DNA of 64,000 nucleotides, from NCBI RefSeq assembly GCF_026241335.1, contig NZ_JAPHAV010000018.1:1-64000 (forward strand), read 5' to 3'. Source of the stretch: Ochrobactrum chromiisoli (GTDB lineage Bacteria > Pseudomonadota > Alphaproteobacteria > Rhizobiales > Rhizobiaceae). This document shows positions 36,499 to 45,444 of the stretch, in pieces (position 1 is the stretch's first letter; each line of letters opens with the position of its first letter). A program made the position numbers and the translations under genes. A model generated the notes under the pieces. It was not told the DNA's origin. It did no database searches and saw only the letters and a program-made list of their open reading frames with translations.

Positions 36499-37676
36499 AA
36501 TCTGCAATCCACCCATTCGCCGGTCGCATTGGACTGGACCGCAGCCTGAACGAACCTGACTCCCTTTGCACCGTCGATAACATCGGGATAGGCAAGCAGC
36601 TCTTCGGGAAGCGTCCTGCCAGAGCGACGCGCATCGATCGCGACCGCAAACTCCGTATAGAGATTGGCCCAGGCGTCGGTCAACGCCTCGGGATGACCGC
36701 GCGGCATGCGCACGAAGCGTGCGGCGGCGGGATACATGCCCGCGCTATAACCTCGACTGATGATCTGCGTCGGGGAATCCAGCGGCGTAAACAGAAGGTG
36801 TTCTGGATTCTCCTGGTTCCACTCGAGTCCAGCCAGGCTACCGAACACCCTGAGCCGCAAGCCGCATTGCGTTCCTGCTGCCGCCTGCGACACCATCAAT
36901 GTGCCGGGCAACCCGCCTTCGAAACGCAAGTGCATGAAGGCGGTGTCCTCAAGCGATTTCGGCGCGCCGGCGACATGGAAAAACGCCCGCACCTGTTCGA
37001 GCTCCTTGCTGGTGGCGAAGCACGCGAGATGCATGGCATGCGTACCGATGTCGCCTACTGTGAACGCCGCACCTACCTTCGCTGGGTCGAGACGCCAGGG
37101 ACACTCGCCATCCTGGTCCGTCAGGTTGACTGCCCATTCCTGAAAATATTCGACATGTATCTGGCGAACATCCCCCAGCATGCCGTCGCGGATCATCTCG
37201 CGTGCCTGCCGCACCATGGCATGGGCGGCATAGGCGTAGGTGACGCCGAAAACAAGCCCGGTGGTCTGCTGGCGACGTACGAGCTCGAGCGCGTCATCGA
37301 GGTTGGTCGTCAACGGCTTGTCAGAAATGACGTCGATCCCGGCGTCCAGAAATGCCGACGCAACAGCGTGATGTAAATGGTTCGGAGTAGCGATTACCAC
37401 GGCGTCGATGCCGTCGGAGCGTTCGGCTTCGCCCTGCGCCATCTGCCCAAAACCGCTGTAGATGCGATCATCATCGAGCATCCATGCGCGACCGGAGCGG
37501 CGTGCGCGTTCCGGGTCGGAGGAAAGGGCACCCGCGACTATGTGCCACCGATTGGACAATCGCGCGCCGTTGGCATGAACGTTGCCTATTAATGCACCTT
37601 CGCCGCCGCCGACGAAGCCGAGCCTGAGCAGGCGTGAAGGTGGTGGAAAACCTGAAAAGGATGCGTTTACAGCCAT
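36495..37676 (-). CDS. Gfo/Idh/MocA-family oxidoreductase
   Basis: This protein of about 393 aa has LGFVGGGEGALIGNVHANGARL, the same GGGxGAxIG subtype as the 15262 gene, and FTVGDIGTHAMHLACFA. The usual EKP is DKP here (VISDKPLTTNLDD), keeping the catalytic Lys. The start at 37676 is placed close to the Rossmann strand with GAGAAG upstream; an ATG at 37694 is possible. It lies between the ABC binding-protein gene and the hydroxyacid dehydrogenase, so the ligand and its dehydrogenase are co-expressed. Confidence 0.88.
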   Translation of the reverse strand: MAVNASFSGFPPPSRLLRLGFVGGGEGALIGNVHANGARLSNRWHIVAGALSSDPERARRSGRAWMLDDDRIYSGFGQMAQGEAERSDGIDAVVIATPNHLHHAVASAFLDAGIDVISDKPLTTNLDDALELVRRQQTTGLVFGVTYAYAAHAMVRQAREMIRDGMLGDVRQIHVEYFQEWAVNLTDQDGECPWRLDPAKVGAAFTVGDIGTHAMHLACFATSKELEQVRAFFHVAGAPKSLEDTAFMHLRFEGGLPGTLMVSQAAAGTQCGLRLRVFGSLAGLEWNQENPEHLLFTPLDSPTQIISRGYSAGMYPAAARFVRMPRGHPEALTDAWANLYTEFAVAIDARRSGRTLPEELLAYPDVIDGAKGVRFVQAAVQSNATGEWVDCRL

Positions 37677-37706
37677 CGGACAAATTCTTCTCATCTGGAG
37701 AAATGT

Positions 37707-37728
37707 GGTCCCGCTCGGTGGCGGGACC
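37707..37728 (-). terminator. Intercistronic hairpin after the third binding-protein gene
   Basis: An 8-bp perfect stem (GGTCCCGC / GCGGGACC) with a 6-nt loop between the binding-protein stop (37738) and the Gfo/Idh start. No clear U-tract, so it is more likely an mRNA-stability or partial-termination element. Confidence 0.5.
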
Positions 37729-37737
37729 GTGCCACCG

Positions 37738-38643
37738 TCACTTGTATTGCTCGGCATTTTCCTTGGTGACCAGAACGGTGCCAGGATCGGTCACCATCGG
37801 CACATCCTTGCCGGCCTTCATGTCCACGAGCGCCTGGATGCCGAGGCCTGCCATTTTCTGCGGCGCCTGCGCGACGGATGCGGTAAGCTCACCTGCAAGA
37901 ATAGAGTTCGCCGCGTCCGGGTTGGCGTCGTAGCCCACGACCAGAACGTCTTTCAGCTTAGCGGCGGCCTTCAAAGCCTCCACGGCACCGAGCGCCATAT
38001 TATCGTTTGAACCGAAAACGCCCTTGATGTTTGGATTGCCGGTCAGGATGGTTTCGGTTACCGACTGCGCCTTGGCACGATCCCAGTCAGCTGGTTGTGC
38101 GGCGACGATCTTCATACCGCAACCTTCGAGCGCTTCTTTGGCTCCGTTATAACGATCGGCACCGTTCGTCGTGGTCATGACACCCTGCAGGATGGCAACC
38201 TCGGAACCAGGTTGCAGTTGCTTGCACATGAATTCGCCGCCGAGCTTGCCGCCCTCCAGATTGTTGGTCCCGATGAACGGCACATCCTTGTTCGTACCGG
38301 CTCCATCAACGAAAACTACCTTGACGCCGGCTTCTTTCGCTTGGTCTACGACTGGCGCAAGAGCGGCAGGATCGGTCGGCGCGATGGCGATGCCCGCCAC
38401 CTTTTGTGCAATCAGGTCTTCGACCTGGCCGATCTGCGCCTGAACATCCGTTTCGCTTGGCGGAGATACCACAACCACATCGACACCTAGTTCCTTGCCC
38501 TTCGCTTTAGCCCCTTCCTCAAAAGCGGCCCAGTATGGATTGCCAGCGGCTGGCCCTTTCATGGTGACCACATATGTGTCGGCGGCCTGGGCCGTTACGA
38601 TCATGGCGGCGAAAGCGACGCCGGAAAGAAGAATTCTATTCAT
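37738..38643 (-). CDS. Sugar ABC transporter, periplasmic binding protein
   Basis: This 301-aa protein has signal peptide MNRILLSGVAFAAMIVTAQA|AD and a type I binding fold: GPAAGNPYWAAFEEGAKAKGKELGVDVVVVSPPSETDVQAQIGQVEDLIAQKVAGIAIAP in order, then KGVFGSNDNMALGAVEALKAA. It is the third gene after ATPase and permease. The NPYWAAFEEGA block is typical of the ribose/fructose/inositol subgroup. The precise ligand is unknown. Confidence 0.92.
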   Translation of the reverse strand: MNRILLSGVAFAAMIVTAQAADTYVVTMKGPAAGNPYWAAFEEGAKAKGKELGVDVVVVSPPSETDVQAQIGQVEDLIAQKVAGIAIAPTDPAALAPVVDQAKEAGVKVVFVDGAGTNKDVPFIGTNNLEGGKLGGEFMCKQLQPGSEVAILQGVMTTTNGADRYNGAKEALEGCGMKIVAAQPADWDRAKAQSVTETILTGNPNIKGVFGSNDNMALGAVEALKAAAKLKDVLVVGYDANPDAANSILAGELTASVAQAPQKMAGLGIQALVDMKAGKDVPMVTDPGTVLVTKENAEQYK

Positions 38644-38728
38644 TTCGGTTTCCTCCCATAATTTGAACGTCTCGCTGGAGTTTTTTCACCGGGCGTGCCG
38701 AGACAAAAGCATCCGGGATCTTGGGCGT

Positions 38729-39712
38729 TCAGCGCCGGACAGAGGCGTGCTTGCGCAAAACGTCGATGTAGACAGCAATGATGATGACAAAACCAATCAG
38801 GATCATCTGCCAGAAGGCGCTGACATTGTTGATGTTGAGACCATTGCGGAGCAGGCCCATGATAAGCACCCCGGCCAACACTCCGAGAACGGTTCCCCGT
38901 CCGCCGAAGAAGGAAGCGCCGCCGATGATAACCGCCGCGATAGCATCCAACTCGATGCCGATACCGGCATTGGGAAAGCCGCTGCCGCTTCGACCAACGA
39001 GCAAAAGGCCGGCAAGTCCTGCGAAGAAGCCGCAGATCATGTAGACCAGAACCAGAATTCTATCGACATTGACGCCCGATACGCGCGCAGCCTGCGGATT
39101 GCCGCCGATCGCGTAGATATGACGTCCGGTTGAAGTGTAGTTGAGGAACAACCAGACAAGTACGGCGCTGACGAGCACGACGACGAGACTGACCGGCAAC
39201 CCGGCTGGCGGCGCGAACAGTCCCAGGTCCCAATAGGCGATACCGAGATAACGAACTTCCGGTTGAAGCCCGGAAACAGGTGCTCCGCCGGTCAGCAGAT
39301 ACGTCAGTCCGCGTGCGATATTGAGCGTGCCCAAGGTCATGATGAAAGGATGCGGAAGTCTTAGCTTCGTCAGTCCGGCGCCGTTAATATAGCCGACCGC
39401 CAGTCCCACTACAGGTCCGACCAGCAAACAGATCGGCCATGGCACGCCCGCCTGGGCAGCCATGGCAATGCAGACCATCGCCAGTGCCATGGTCGAACCT
39501 ACGGAAAGATCAATACCACCGGTTATGATCACCAGCAGCATGCCGAGCGCGAGCAATGCTAGCGAGGCGTTCTGCTTGAGGATATTGGAGAGGTTTTCCG
39601 CAGACAGGAAGACACCGGGCTTGATGATAGCCAGAGCCGTCATCATGACGATGACGACCACGACAATGCCGTAAGTTTCGAGAAATTTTGAAAATTTTGG
39701 ATTGTGCAGCAC
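38729..39712 (-). CDS. Sugar ABC transporter, permease (FrcC/RbsC-like)
   Basis: This 327-aa membrane protein has [26 protein letters not shown] (BPD_transp_2 core), AIGGNPQAARVSGVNVDRI and IAAVIIGGASFFGGRGTVLGVLAGVLIMG. It uses a GTG start at 39712 that follows the ATPase stop by 1 nt. It pairs with a single-domain ATPase, as in the rhizobial FrcBCA fructose transporter. Confidence 0.9.
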   Translation of the reverse strand: MLHNPKFSKFLETYGIVVVVIVMMTALAIIKPGVFLSAENLSNILKQNASLALLALGMLLVIITGGIDLSVGSTMALAMVCIAMAAQAGVPWPICLLVGPVVGLAVGYINGAGLTKLRLPHPFIMTLGTLNIARGLTYLLTGGAPVSGLQPEVRYLGIAYWDLGLFAPPAGLPVSLVVVLVSAVLVWLFLNYTSTGRHIYAIGGNPQAARVSGVNVDRILVLVYMICGFFAGLAGLLLVGRSGSGFPNAGIGIELDAIAAVIIGGASFFGGRGTVLGVLAGVLIMGLLRNGLNINNVSAFWQMILIGFVIIIAVYIDVLRKHASVRR

Positions 39713-39713
39713 T

Positions 39714-40514
39714 TTATTTCACCCGATCGTGAGCCAATTCATCGGCATGGTCCTTTGCGCCCATGATCCAACCGATAACTTCGTTACGGTTCGTCTCTGA
39801 AAGCTTGGCCTCGGCGAAGTTGGTCCCATGAAAGAGGGCGATCACACGATCGCAGCAGTAGAAAATGTCGTCCATGCGATGCGAAATGATGATAACCGCG
39901 ACCCCATGTTCCTTGAGTGAGCGTATCAGATCGAGCACCTTTCCAACTTCCTTGATCGCCAGTGCAGCCGTCGGCTCATCCATGATAACTAGCTTGGCAT
40001 CAAAGGCGGTAGCACGTGCAATCGCAACAGCCTGACGCTGGCCACCACTCAAATTCTCAGTATTCTGATCGATAGATTTGACGCTGATCTTCAGTTTTTC
40101 CAGGTGCACCTGCGCCATGAGACGGGCTTTGGCGTGATCGACAATCCGTAACGGCCCGAATTTACGGCCCGGTTCTCGGCCTAGATAGATATTCTCGTAG
40201 ATCGGCATATTTCCGGCCAGCGCGAAGTCCTGATAGACCATCTCGATACCGTGCAGGCGGGCGTCCTTCGGACCCGAAAAGCGCACCGGAACGCCTTGGA
40301 AAATGAGTTCTCCTTCGCTGGGCGCGTAAAGACCAGACAGGATCTTCATCAACGTAGACTTGCCAGCCCCGTTATCGCCAACAACACCCAGTACTTCGCC
40401 TGGATCAACATGAAAATTTACGTCTCGCAACGCAGTAATCGCCCCGAAATACTTGGAAACGCCCCTTGCTTCCAGAAGGGGGGGCTGGGACTGCAATATA
40501 CCTGTCTTCTTCAC
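39714..40514 (-). CDS. Sugar ABC transporter, single-domain ATP-binding protein (FrcA-like)
   Basis: This 266-aa protein has only one ABC domain, unlike the roughly 500-aa double ATPases of the other two systems. Walker A is GDNGAGKST, Q-loop MVYQDFALAGNMPIYENIYLGREPG, signature LSGGQRQAVAIARATA and Walker B LVIMDEPTAAL. The GTG at 40514 is set by GGAGGAGAGC directly upstream; earlier in-frame codons (to 40598) overlap the operator-like repeat at 40582. It leads a five-gene operon. Confidence 0.9.
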   Translation of the reverse strand: MKKTGILQSQPPLLEARGVSKYFGAITALRDVNFHVDPGEVLGVVGDNGAGKSTLMKILSGLYAPSEGELIFQGVPVRFSGPKDARLHGIEMVYQDFALAGNMPIYENIYLGREPGRKFGPLRIVDHAKARLMAQVHLEKLKISVKSIDQNTENLSGGQRQAVAIARATAFDAKLVIMDEPTAALAIKEVGKVLDLIRSLKEHGVAVIIISHRMDDIFYCCDRVIALFHGTNFAEAKLSETNRNEVIGWIMGAKDHADELAHDRVK

Positions 40515-40581
40515 GCTCTCCTCCCAATTCGCGACGACATCCCAACATGCAATACAGCAAAAATTTCTTACTTTTATATTT

Positions 40582-40597
40582 TGCAATATTTGTTGCA
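40582..40597. promoter_or_regulatory. Inverted repeat TGCAAT-N4-GTTGCA (site E), likely RpiR operator
   Basis: One mismatch from the perfect repeat, 68 bp before the GTG start of the ATPase gene. A further half site (TGCAAT) is at 40548. Confidence 0.65.
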
Positions 40598-40598
40598 C

Positions 40599-41242
40599 AC
40601 AGTGGGTTGTCTGTCAATCGGGATGACTAACCGCTGCCAGATAAGGGATGACCCGTAGAGAGCTTTAAAGGATTTTCTTTCGTCGTGGATTCTGCGTTTC
40701 GAGTTGTTCCACCTAACCGTGAAACTGCTGCGCATTCGCTATCGAAGCTTGGAAGATTGACCAGCTCAACCGGAATTGAAAACGGTGGTGCTGACCCAAA
40801 TTAGGTCAACAAATCCACATAGGACTCGCGGCTGAATGAATCTCTTTCGAAGCAAATGCGAAGCTTGATTACGCGCAACCAAAATAGAATTAATCAGGAA
40901 CGAAATATCGACACTTCGCTGATGAACCGGCGATGAAACTTCCTCTCGCTTGAACGAGTTTTCTTCCTTCCATTCAAACCAAATTGATTTGATAATCAAT
41001 GTCTCTAATTGGACCAAGCTTCGAAGAAGTCTCTGATATAGTCGATTGGCATTACCATTAATTCAGATTCCTAAAACCTATTAGTGAAATGCAATCGCTC
41101 GGCAAGTGCTTATCGCAGGCATGGCAAGCAGCATTGACAAATGCGACATGCACGCCCCATCCAGATTGCCATTCAAGAAGCGAACTATCGTTACAGCATA
41201 GACCGCTACGCCTTGATGGGAACTGGACGCACGACCCGTAAT
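40599..41242. other. Non-coding or decayed stretch
   Basis: About 640 bp that appear AT-richer than the surroundings and contain no frame with a recognisable product. It marks the end of the polyol region and the start of an eroded segment with recombinase and IS debris. Confidence 0.5.
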
Positions 41243-41698
41243 TCAGTTGACACCAAGGCACTGAAAATACGTGATAACGTCCTGTATCCCATATAGGACC
41301 AGCCAAATGGACGACGTAGCTGCAGTCCAAAAAATGCCGCCCTTTCCATCAAGAGGTTTGCTGATCGCTTCTGCGAACATGTTGACATATCGTCGGCAGC
41401 TTGGATGGCGTCGGGGATAGGCGAAGCGCTCCGGTATCTCATCATACCCAAGGGTGACGCCAAAGAAGAGCCGCAGCGCGCAGACCGTCTGGTTCAAGGC
41501 CGGCCATGACAGACCCGTCGATACCAGATGCACCTGAAAGGCGCGCACGTGTTCCAGTCCAAGTCGGTCTGGCGATCGCCCGAATTAGCGCGAGAACTTC
41601 GTCACCGCATGCGATTAGGATCGCTGCGTCGCCGGCGACAGGTTCCGGATCGTCATGTCCTCGATCATCCGCCGGCGTAGAGGGCTCATCTCACTCAT
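41243..41698 (-). pseudogene. Tyrosine recombinase (integrase) N-terminal pseudogene
   Basis: Read from the ATG at 41698 on the minus strand, the protein starts MSEMSPLRRRMIEDMTIRNLSP, then RS-stop-SHAVTKFSR-stop-FGRSPDRLGLEHVRAFQVHLVSTGLSWPALNQTVCALRLFFGVTLGYDEIPERFAYPRR. This is the SAM-like N-terminal domain of integrases often found beside IS91-like elements. Two in-frame TAA codons stand where Tyr is expected, and homology fades after PRR, with a frameshift. The catalytic domain is absent, so the gene is dead. Confidence 0.75.
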
Positions 41699-41817
41699 GG
41701 TAATCTCCCGTTCAAAGGTTGGCCAAAGCAGCCAATCCTTCAAACCAGAGCCACGCCATGCAAATCAGACAGATCATCAGACGCCCCAATTGCCGCGAAA
41801 GCGGCTTCGTTCAATCC

Positions 41818-41836
41818 ACTTTGTCAACAGGACCTA
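41818..41836. repeat. 19-nt sequence, inverted copy at 58.86 kb (left)
   Basis: ACTTTGTCAACAGGACCTA here matches the reverse complement of 58860-58878 with one mismatch. The right copy starts just where the antiporter gene is cut, so both may be IS terminal repeats whose bodies lay outside the 17-kb segment. A GCCGC-GAAA-GCGGC hairpin is at 41792-41805. Confidence 0.5.
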
Positions 41837-41893
41837 GTCTGAGGCCTAAGTGCAGAATGATACACGATGGGCGACTGTCGATTGCCGAACTCA

Positions 41894-42766
41894 CTACGCT
41901 TGCGTTCGCATCATCTCGCGGATCAGATCGTTTGTTTCTGCTCTCGTCGCTTGGTGCCGATATCGAAGGGCCCAAACAGTTCTAGATATTTCAAGGCCAT
42001 CGATGGGTTTCGACACCAAGCCGATGTCTGAAGGAATAGCTGTGACTGGCAGGATCACCGCACCCGATCCCTGCCGGGCAAGATCGACTAACCAATCCAC
42101 GCGATTTGACCGATAGGCCGCGTAAAGTTCGTGACCATGATCCGCGCAGGCTCCATGCAAAGTATCCCGCATTTCGCAATTCAGTCGGTCAAGCATGTCA
42201 GTTTCAGCAAGTGTCGAAAGAGAAATCGTCTTTAGTTCAGACAACGGATGCGACTTTGACACGACGACCCTATAGTCCTCTTCATAGAGATGATCTATAC
42301 GATAGAGGTCTTCACTGACCTTGTCCGAGGTGACGACAACGTCAAGGTCACCATCTCGCAACGCGGCAAGAAGCCCGGAGGATGACGCAACGATCAATTC
42401 GATTTCGGCTTGCGGCACTCGCTTGCGCATACGCTCCATAGCTGCCGAAATTCTGCTGTGGCCAATCGTTTCGCCGACACCGACAGAGAGTGGCACCCGC
42501 TCCAAACGCATATGACGGACCGCCTCGGCCTTCGCCCGTCGCGTCTCGTCGTATATCTTCTGGAGCCTCGGCCGCATGAGTTTTCCGAGGGCCGTCAGCC
42601 TGCAGCCCGCACGGTCTCTGACAAACAGCTCAGCTCCAAGTTCGCCTTCAAGTTTCTTGATCGCCGTCGTTAAGGAAGGCTGGGAGACATTGGAAGCACT
42701 GGCTGCGTGGGTGAAGTTTCGGTGCTCGCAGACAGCAAGAAAATACCTGATCTGGTTCATTTCCAT
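41894..42766 (-). CDS. LysR-family transcriptional regulator
   Basis: This 290-aa regulator starts MEMNQIRYFLAVCEHRNFTHAASASNVSQPSLTTAIKKLEGELGAELFVRD, a classical LysR HTH, followed by a substrate-binding domain (VPLSVGVGETIGHSRISAAMERMRKRVPQAEIELI). The start at 42766 has CGGAG upstream; the longer frame is not supported. It is divergent from the ABM-repeat secreted protein gene at 42915, which it probably regulates. Confidence 0.92.
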   Translation of the reverse strand: MEMNQIRYFLAVCEHRNFTHAASASNVSQPSLTTAIKKLEGELGAELFVRDRAGCRLTALGKLMRPRLQKIYDETRRAKAEAVRHMRLERVPLSVGVGETIGHSRISAAMERMRKRVPQAEIELIVASSSGLLAALRDGDLDVVVTSDKVSEDLYRIDHLYEEDYRVVVSKSHPLSELKTISLSTLAETDMLDRLNCEMRDTLHGACADHGHELYAAYRSNRVDWLVDLARQGSGAVILPVTAIPSDIGLVSKPIDGLEISRTVWALRYRHQATRAETNDLIREMMRTQA

Positions 42767-42914
42767 TGTCGCATTCTCCGTCACTACCTCATACCAACTT
42801 CGATAGTCCGTGTCTATCGAAGAATAGAATTTCGGAATTGGAATGTGATGTATCCGGCATGGGACAAGAGTGCATCGAGAACAAGCACGATGCACTTCAA
42901 AGCAGGCGCCGACC

Positions 42915-43634
42915 ATGAAAACGCGAATTCTTCAGGCACTCGGCGCACTGGCTCTAATCACAACTTCTTCAACTGCACAGGACAGCCCAATGGAAAATCA
43001 TGCTGCCAGCTACATCACCATGCCCGCCGCCGAAGGCCAGACCGGAGCCTTCGCGGAGTTTCTGACTAGCGCCGCGCCCATCGTGGGGGAAACAGAGCCG
43101 GGCACTGTGCTTTGGTTTGCTCTGCAAGCCGATGATACGCTCGCAATCTTTGACATCTTTGCAGATGAAGACGCACGCGACGCTCACTTTTCAGGAGCGG
43201 TTGCTGCGGCTTTGAACCAAAATGCCGACACGTTGGTCAACGGAGGATGGGAAGACGGTGTTGTCGCGAACATCAACAACTCCGATGTCCTGTCGGCAAA
43301 GGCGCCGGTTGATCTCTACACGGCAACGACCGCAACGTACATCAAGCTCGAAGCTGCTTCGGGTAAAGGCCCCGAACTGGCAGCTTTGCTGACCGCCGCC
43401 GGCCCCATCGTCGGAGATACCGAACCCAAGACATTGTTCTGGGCGGCGCTGCAGATTGACGAGAACAACTTCGCCATCTTCGACATCTTTGCCGACAACT
43501 CTGGCCGCGAAGCGCACTTTGCCGGACAAGTCGCCGGACTCTTGAATGAAAAGGCTTCAGAATTGGTCTCAGGCGGATGGGACGACGGTGTGGTGGCTAA
43601 CGTCCGCAATTTCGACATCCTCGCTGCCAAGTAA
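42915..43634 (+). CDS. Secreted protein with two tandem ABM-like (antibiotic biosynthesis monooxygenase) repeats
   Basis: This 239-aa protein has a likely signal peptide (MKTRILQALGALALITTSSTA) and two internal repeats of about 95 aa. Both carry an [E/K]-x-GxxAEF/L..L-T/S-AAPIVG[E/D]TEPxT, a LWFALQ/FWAALQ strand, AIFDIFAD, HF-G, LN-A/E and GGW-DGVVAN. The repeat is a dimeric alpha-beta-barrel (ABM) unit fused to itself, and single-domain relatives usually act as homodimers. The function is not known; candidates are a small reactive-molecule or quinone monooxygenase. Divergent from the LysR gene. Confidence 0.85.
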   Translation: MKTRILQALGALALITTSSTAQDSPMENHAASYITMPAAEGQTGAFAEFLTSAAPIVGETEPGTVLWFALQADDTLAIFDIFADEDARDAHFSGAVAAALNQNADTLVNGGWEDGVVANINNSDVLSAKAPVDLYTATTATYIKLEAASGKGPELAALLTAAGPIVGDTEPKTLFWAALQIDENNFAIFDIFADNSGREAHFAGQVAGLLNEKASELVSGGWDDGVVANVRNFDILAAK

Positions 43635-43695
43635 TCTTGAGTTGCTTTGAGAAAGAAGTACCCGGTGCACCCCATCGGGCGCTTCGCTGTTTTAA

Positions 43696-44737
43696 TTGAG
43701 ATCACGCCAAAGCTGCCGACTAACCGGAGCGAATTCTGGTCTATCTCGACATTGCCAAGCGGAATATCGAGCGCTTTCAGTCCTATGCACAGGAACACGG
43801 TCTGCGCGTGCGACCGCATATCAAGACGCACAAGCTGCCTCTTTTCGCCGAAATGCAGCTGGGCGCAGGCGCATTCGGTATCACCTGCCAGAAGGTGTCG
43901 GAAGCCGCAGCGATGGTGGCCGGCAGCCCCGTCATTCGCGATCGGCGCCGAAAAGCTTACACGTCTCAAGGCGCTCGCCCTCAAGGTCCATCTGTTGGTG
44001 GTCGCCGACAGCCGCGCGGTGATGGATGGTCTCTCTGCCATTTTGAAAACGCGGCCGAGCCGCTTGCCGTGCTGGTGGAACACGATACCGGTGCCAACCG
44101 CTGCGGTGTCGGAGATCCGCAGGCGGCGGACGCGCTCGCAGCCTATCTCGATGCCGCGTCGGGCCTCGCCTTCGGTGGCCTAATGACCTATCCCCCTCCC
44201 GCCGGTGGCGAGGCCGCGGTGCAACGTTACATGCGCGAGGCGAAAGCGCTCATCGACGCCCGCGGCCTGGCAGTGCCTGTCATCACCTCAGGCGGCACGC
44301 CGTCGATGATGCGGACGGCCAACGCACCCGTGGTCAGCGAGTACCGGCCAGGCACCTATGTCTACAATGAACGCTCACTCGTCTCACTTGGCGTCTGCAG
44401 CTGGGCAGATTGCGCGCTGACCGTGCTGGCAACCGTCGTCTCGGTGCCAATGGAAAACCGTGCCATCATCATTGCCGGCTCCAAGGCCCTGACCTCGGAT
44501 CTGCTTGGCCCTCAGGGTCACGGGCACGTGCTCGGCCACGATGATATCGCCATCGACCAGTATATCCGGGGAGCACGGGCGTCTGCTGAGTTCCGGACCG
44601 ATCGGCCTCGCCGTCGGCGACAAGGTCCGGATCGTGCCTGCGTGGTCACCAACCTCTTTGGCACCCTGCTTCTTACCGGAGCCAAAAGCGAATTCTCCGT
44701 ACCCACCCTAGTTGTCACTCGCGGCAGGACTACGTGA
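43696..44737 (+). pseudogene. D-threonine aldolase / DSD1-like PLP enzyme, frameshifted
   Basis: The reading frame has LVYLDIAKRNIERFQSYAQEHG, then RPHIKTHK with the PLP Lys, and later LVEHDTGANRCG, ITSGGTPSMM and EYRPGTYVYNE, the layout of the alanine-racemase-like D-threonine aldolases. Between about 43935 and 44070 the homologous sequence (IGAEKLTRLKALALKVHLLVVADSRAV) moves to another frame and returns. A second shift occurs near 44575-44640 (GEHGRLLSSGPIGLAVGDKVRIVP in another frame). The start is also damaged. At least three frameshifts show that it is no longer functional. Confidence 0.8.
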
Positions 44738-45058
44738 ATATGAGGAGTGGTCGCCATCGAAGGGTGACACCACTCCCGCAAACTCTTGGTTGTGCCGGCC
44801 GATAGGAGAGCGAAGATTGAACCTCTCGCAGCCCATAGGCTCGAGGTTTTCCACTGAGGGCGATCGAGACGCCTGCTCTTGAGGAGTGTCGAACAGGGGC
44901 TCCTTGATTGCTGGCTTTTACGCCTTTTGGAAAACTGGATCTTCACGAACTGATCAGAATACAAGATTGGCTGGCCATAGGTTCGCCGACGCTCACATAT
45001 TCCTCGTGGTGCCGGCCACGAGATCTTTGATGAAGGCCTGTGTGTATGGCGTCTGTTC
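44738..45058. other. Stretch without a recognised gene
   Basis: About 320 bp between the PLP-enzyme pseudogene and the IS6 remnant. Short frames have no recognisable content, and no clear repeats or operators were seen. Confidence 0.4.
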
Positions 45059-45391
45059 CACAGAGCGGCGCGTTAGGGACGGATGCCCCGTGTGATCATC
45101 ACCGATAAGCTGCGATCCTATAGCGCAGCAAGGCGAGAGATCATGCTGAGTGTCGAGCATCACTCCCACAAAGGGTTGAATAATCGGGCGGAGAATTCTC
45201 ACTAGCCGATCCGGCGACGAGAGCGGATCATGAAGCGCTTCAAATCGCAGCGACATCTACAATGCTTCGTCTCCATCCACGATCCGATCGCCAACCTGTT
45301 TCACATCCCGTGCCACGACATAACCTCCGGCCATCATCGCGAACTGCGCGCAGAGGCGATGAGCCTATGGGCGAAAATTGCCCGAGCATGA
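45059..45391 (+). pseudogene. IS6-family transposase remnant
   Basis: The frame reads GRMPRVIITDKLRSYSAARREIM, SVEHHSHKGLNNRAENSH, then an in-frame TAG where Gln is expected, then PIRRRERIMKRFKSQRHLQCFVSIHDPIANLF and SLWAKIARA. These are the DDE catalytic core and C-terminus of an IS6/IS26-type transposase. The N-terminal half and ends are missing. It stands directly at the left edge of the stress island. Confidence 0.8.
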
Positions 45392-45444
45392 GAAATATCC
45401 GCGGACAGCCTCTTTCGCTGGCCATTTGTCCCTTAAGTTACGAT

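Noticed and set aside
36693..37376. 227-aa plus-strand frame
   Set aside because: Antisense to the Gfo/Idh gene and without motif.
21062..40597. Sinorhizobium-type IolR motif GGAA-N6-TTCC
   Set aside because: No convincing copy was seen at the promoters; TGCAAT-N4-ATTGCA is the repeated signal there.
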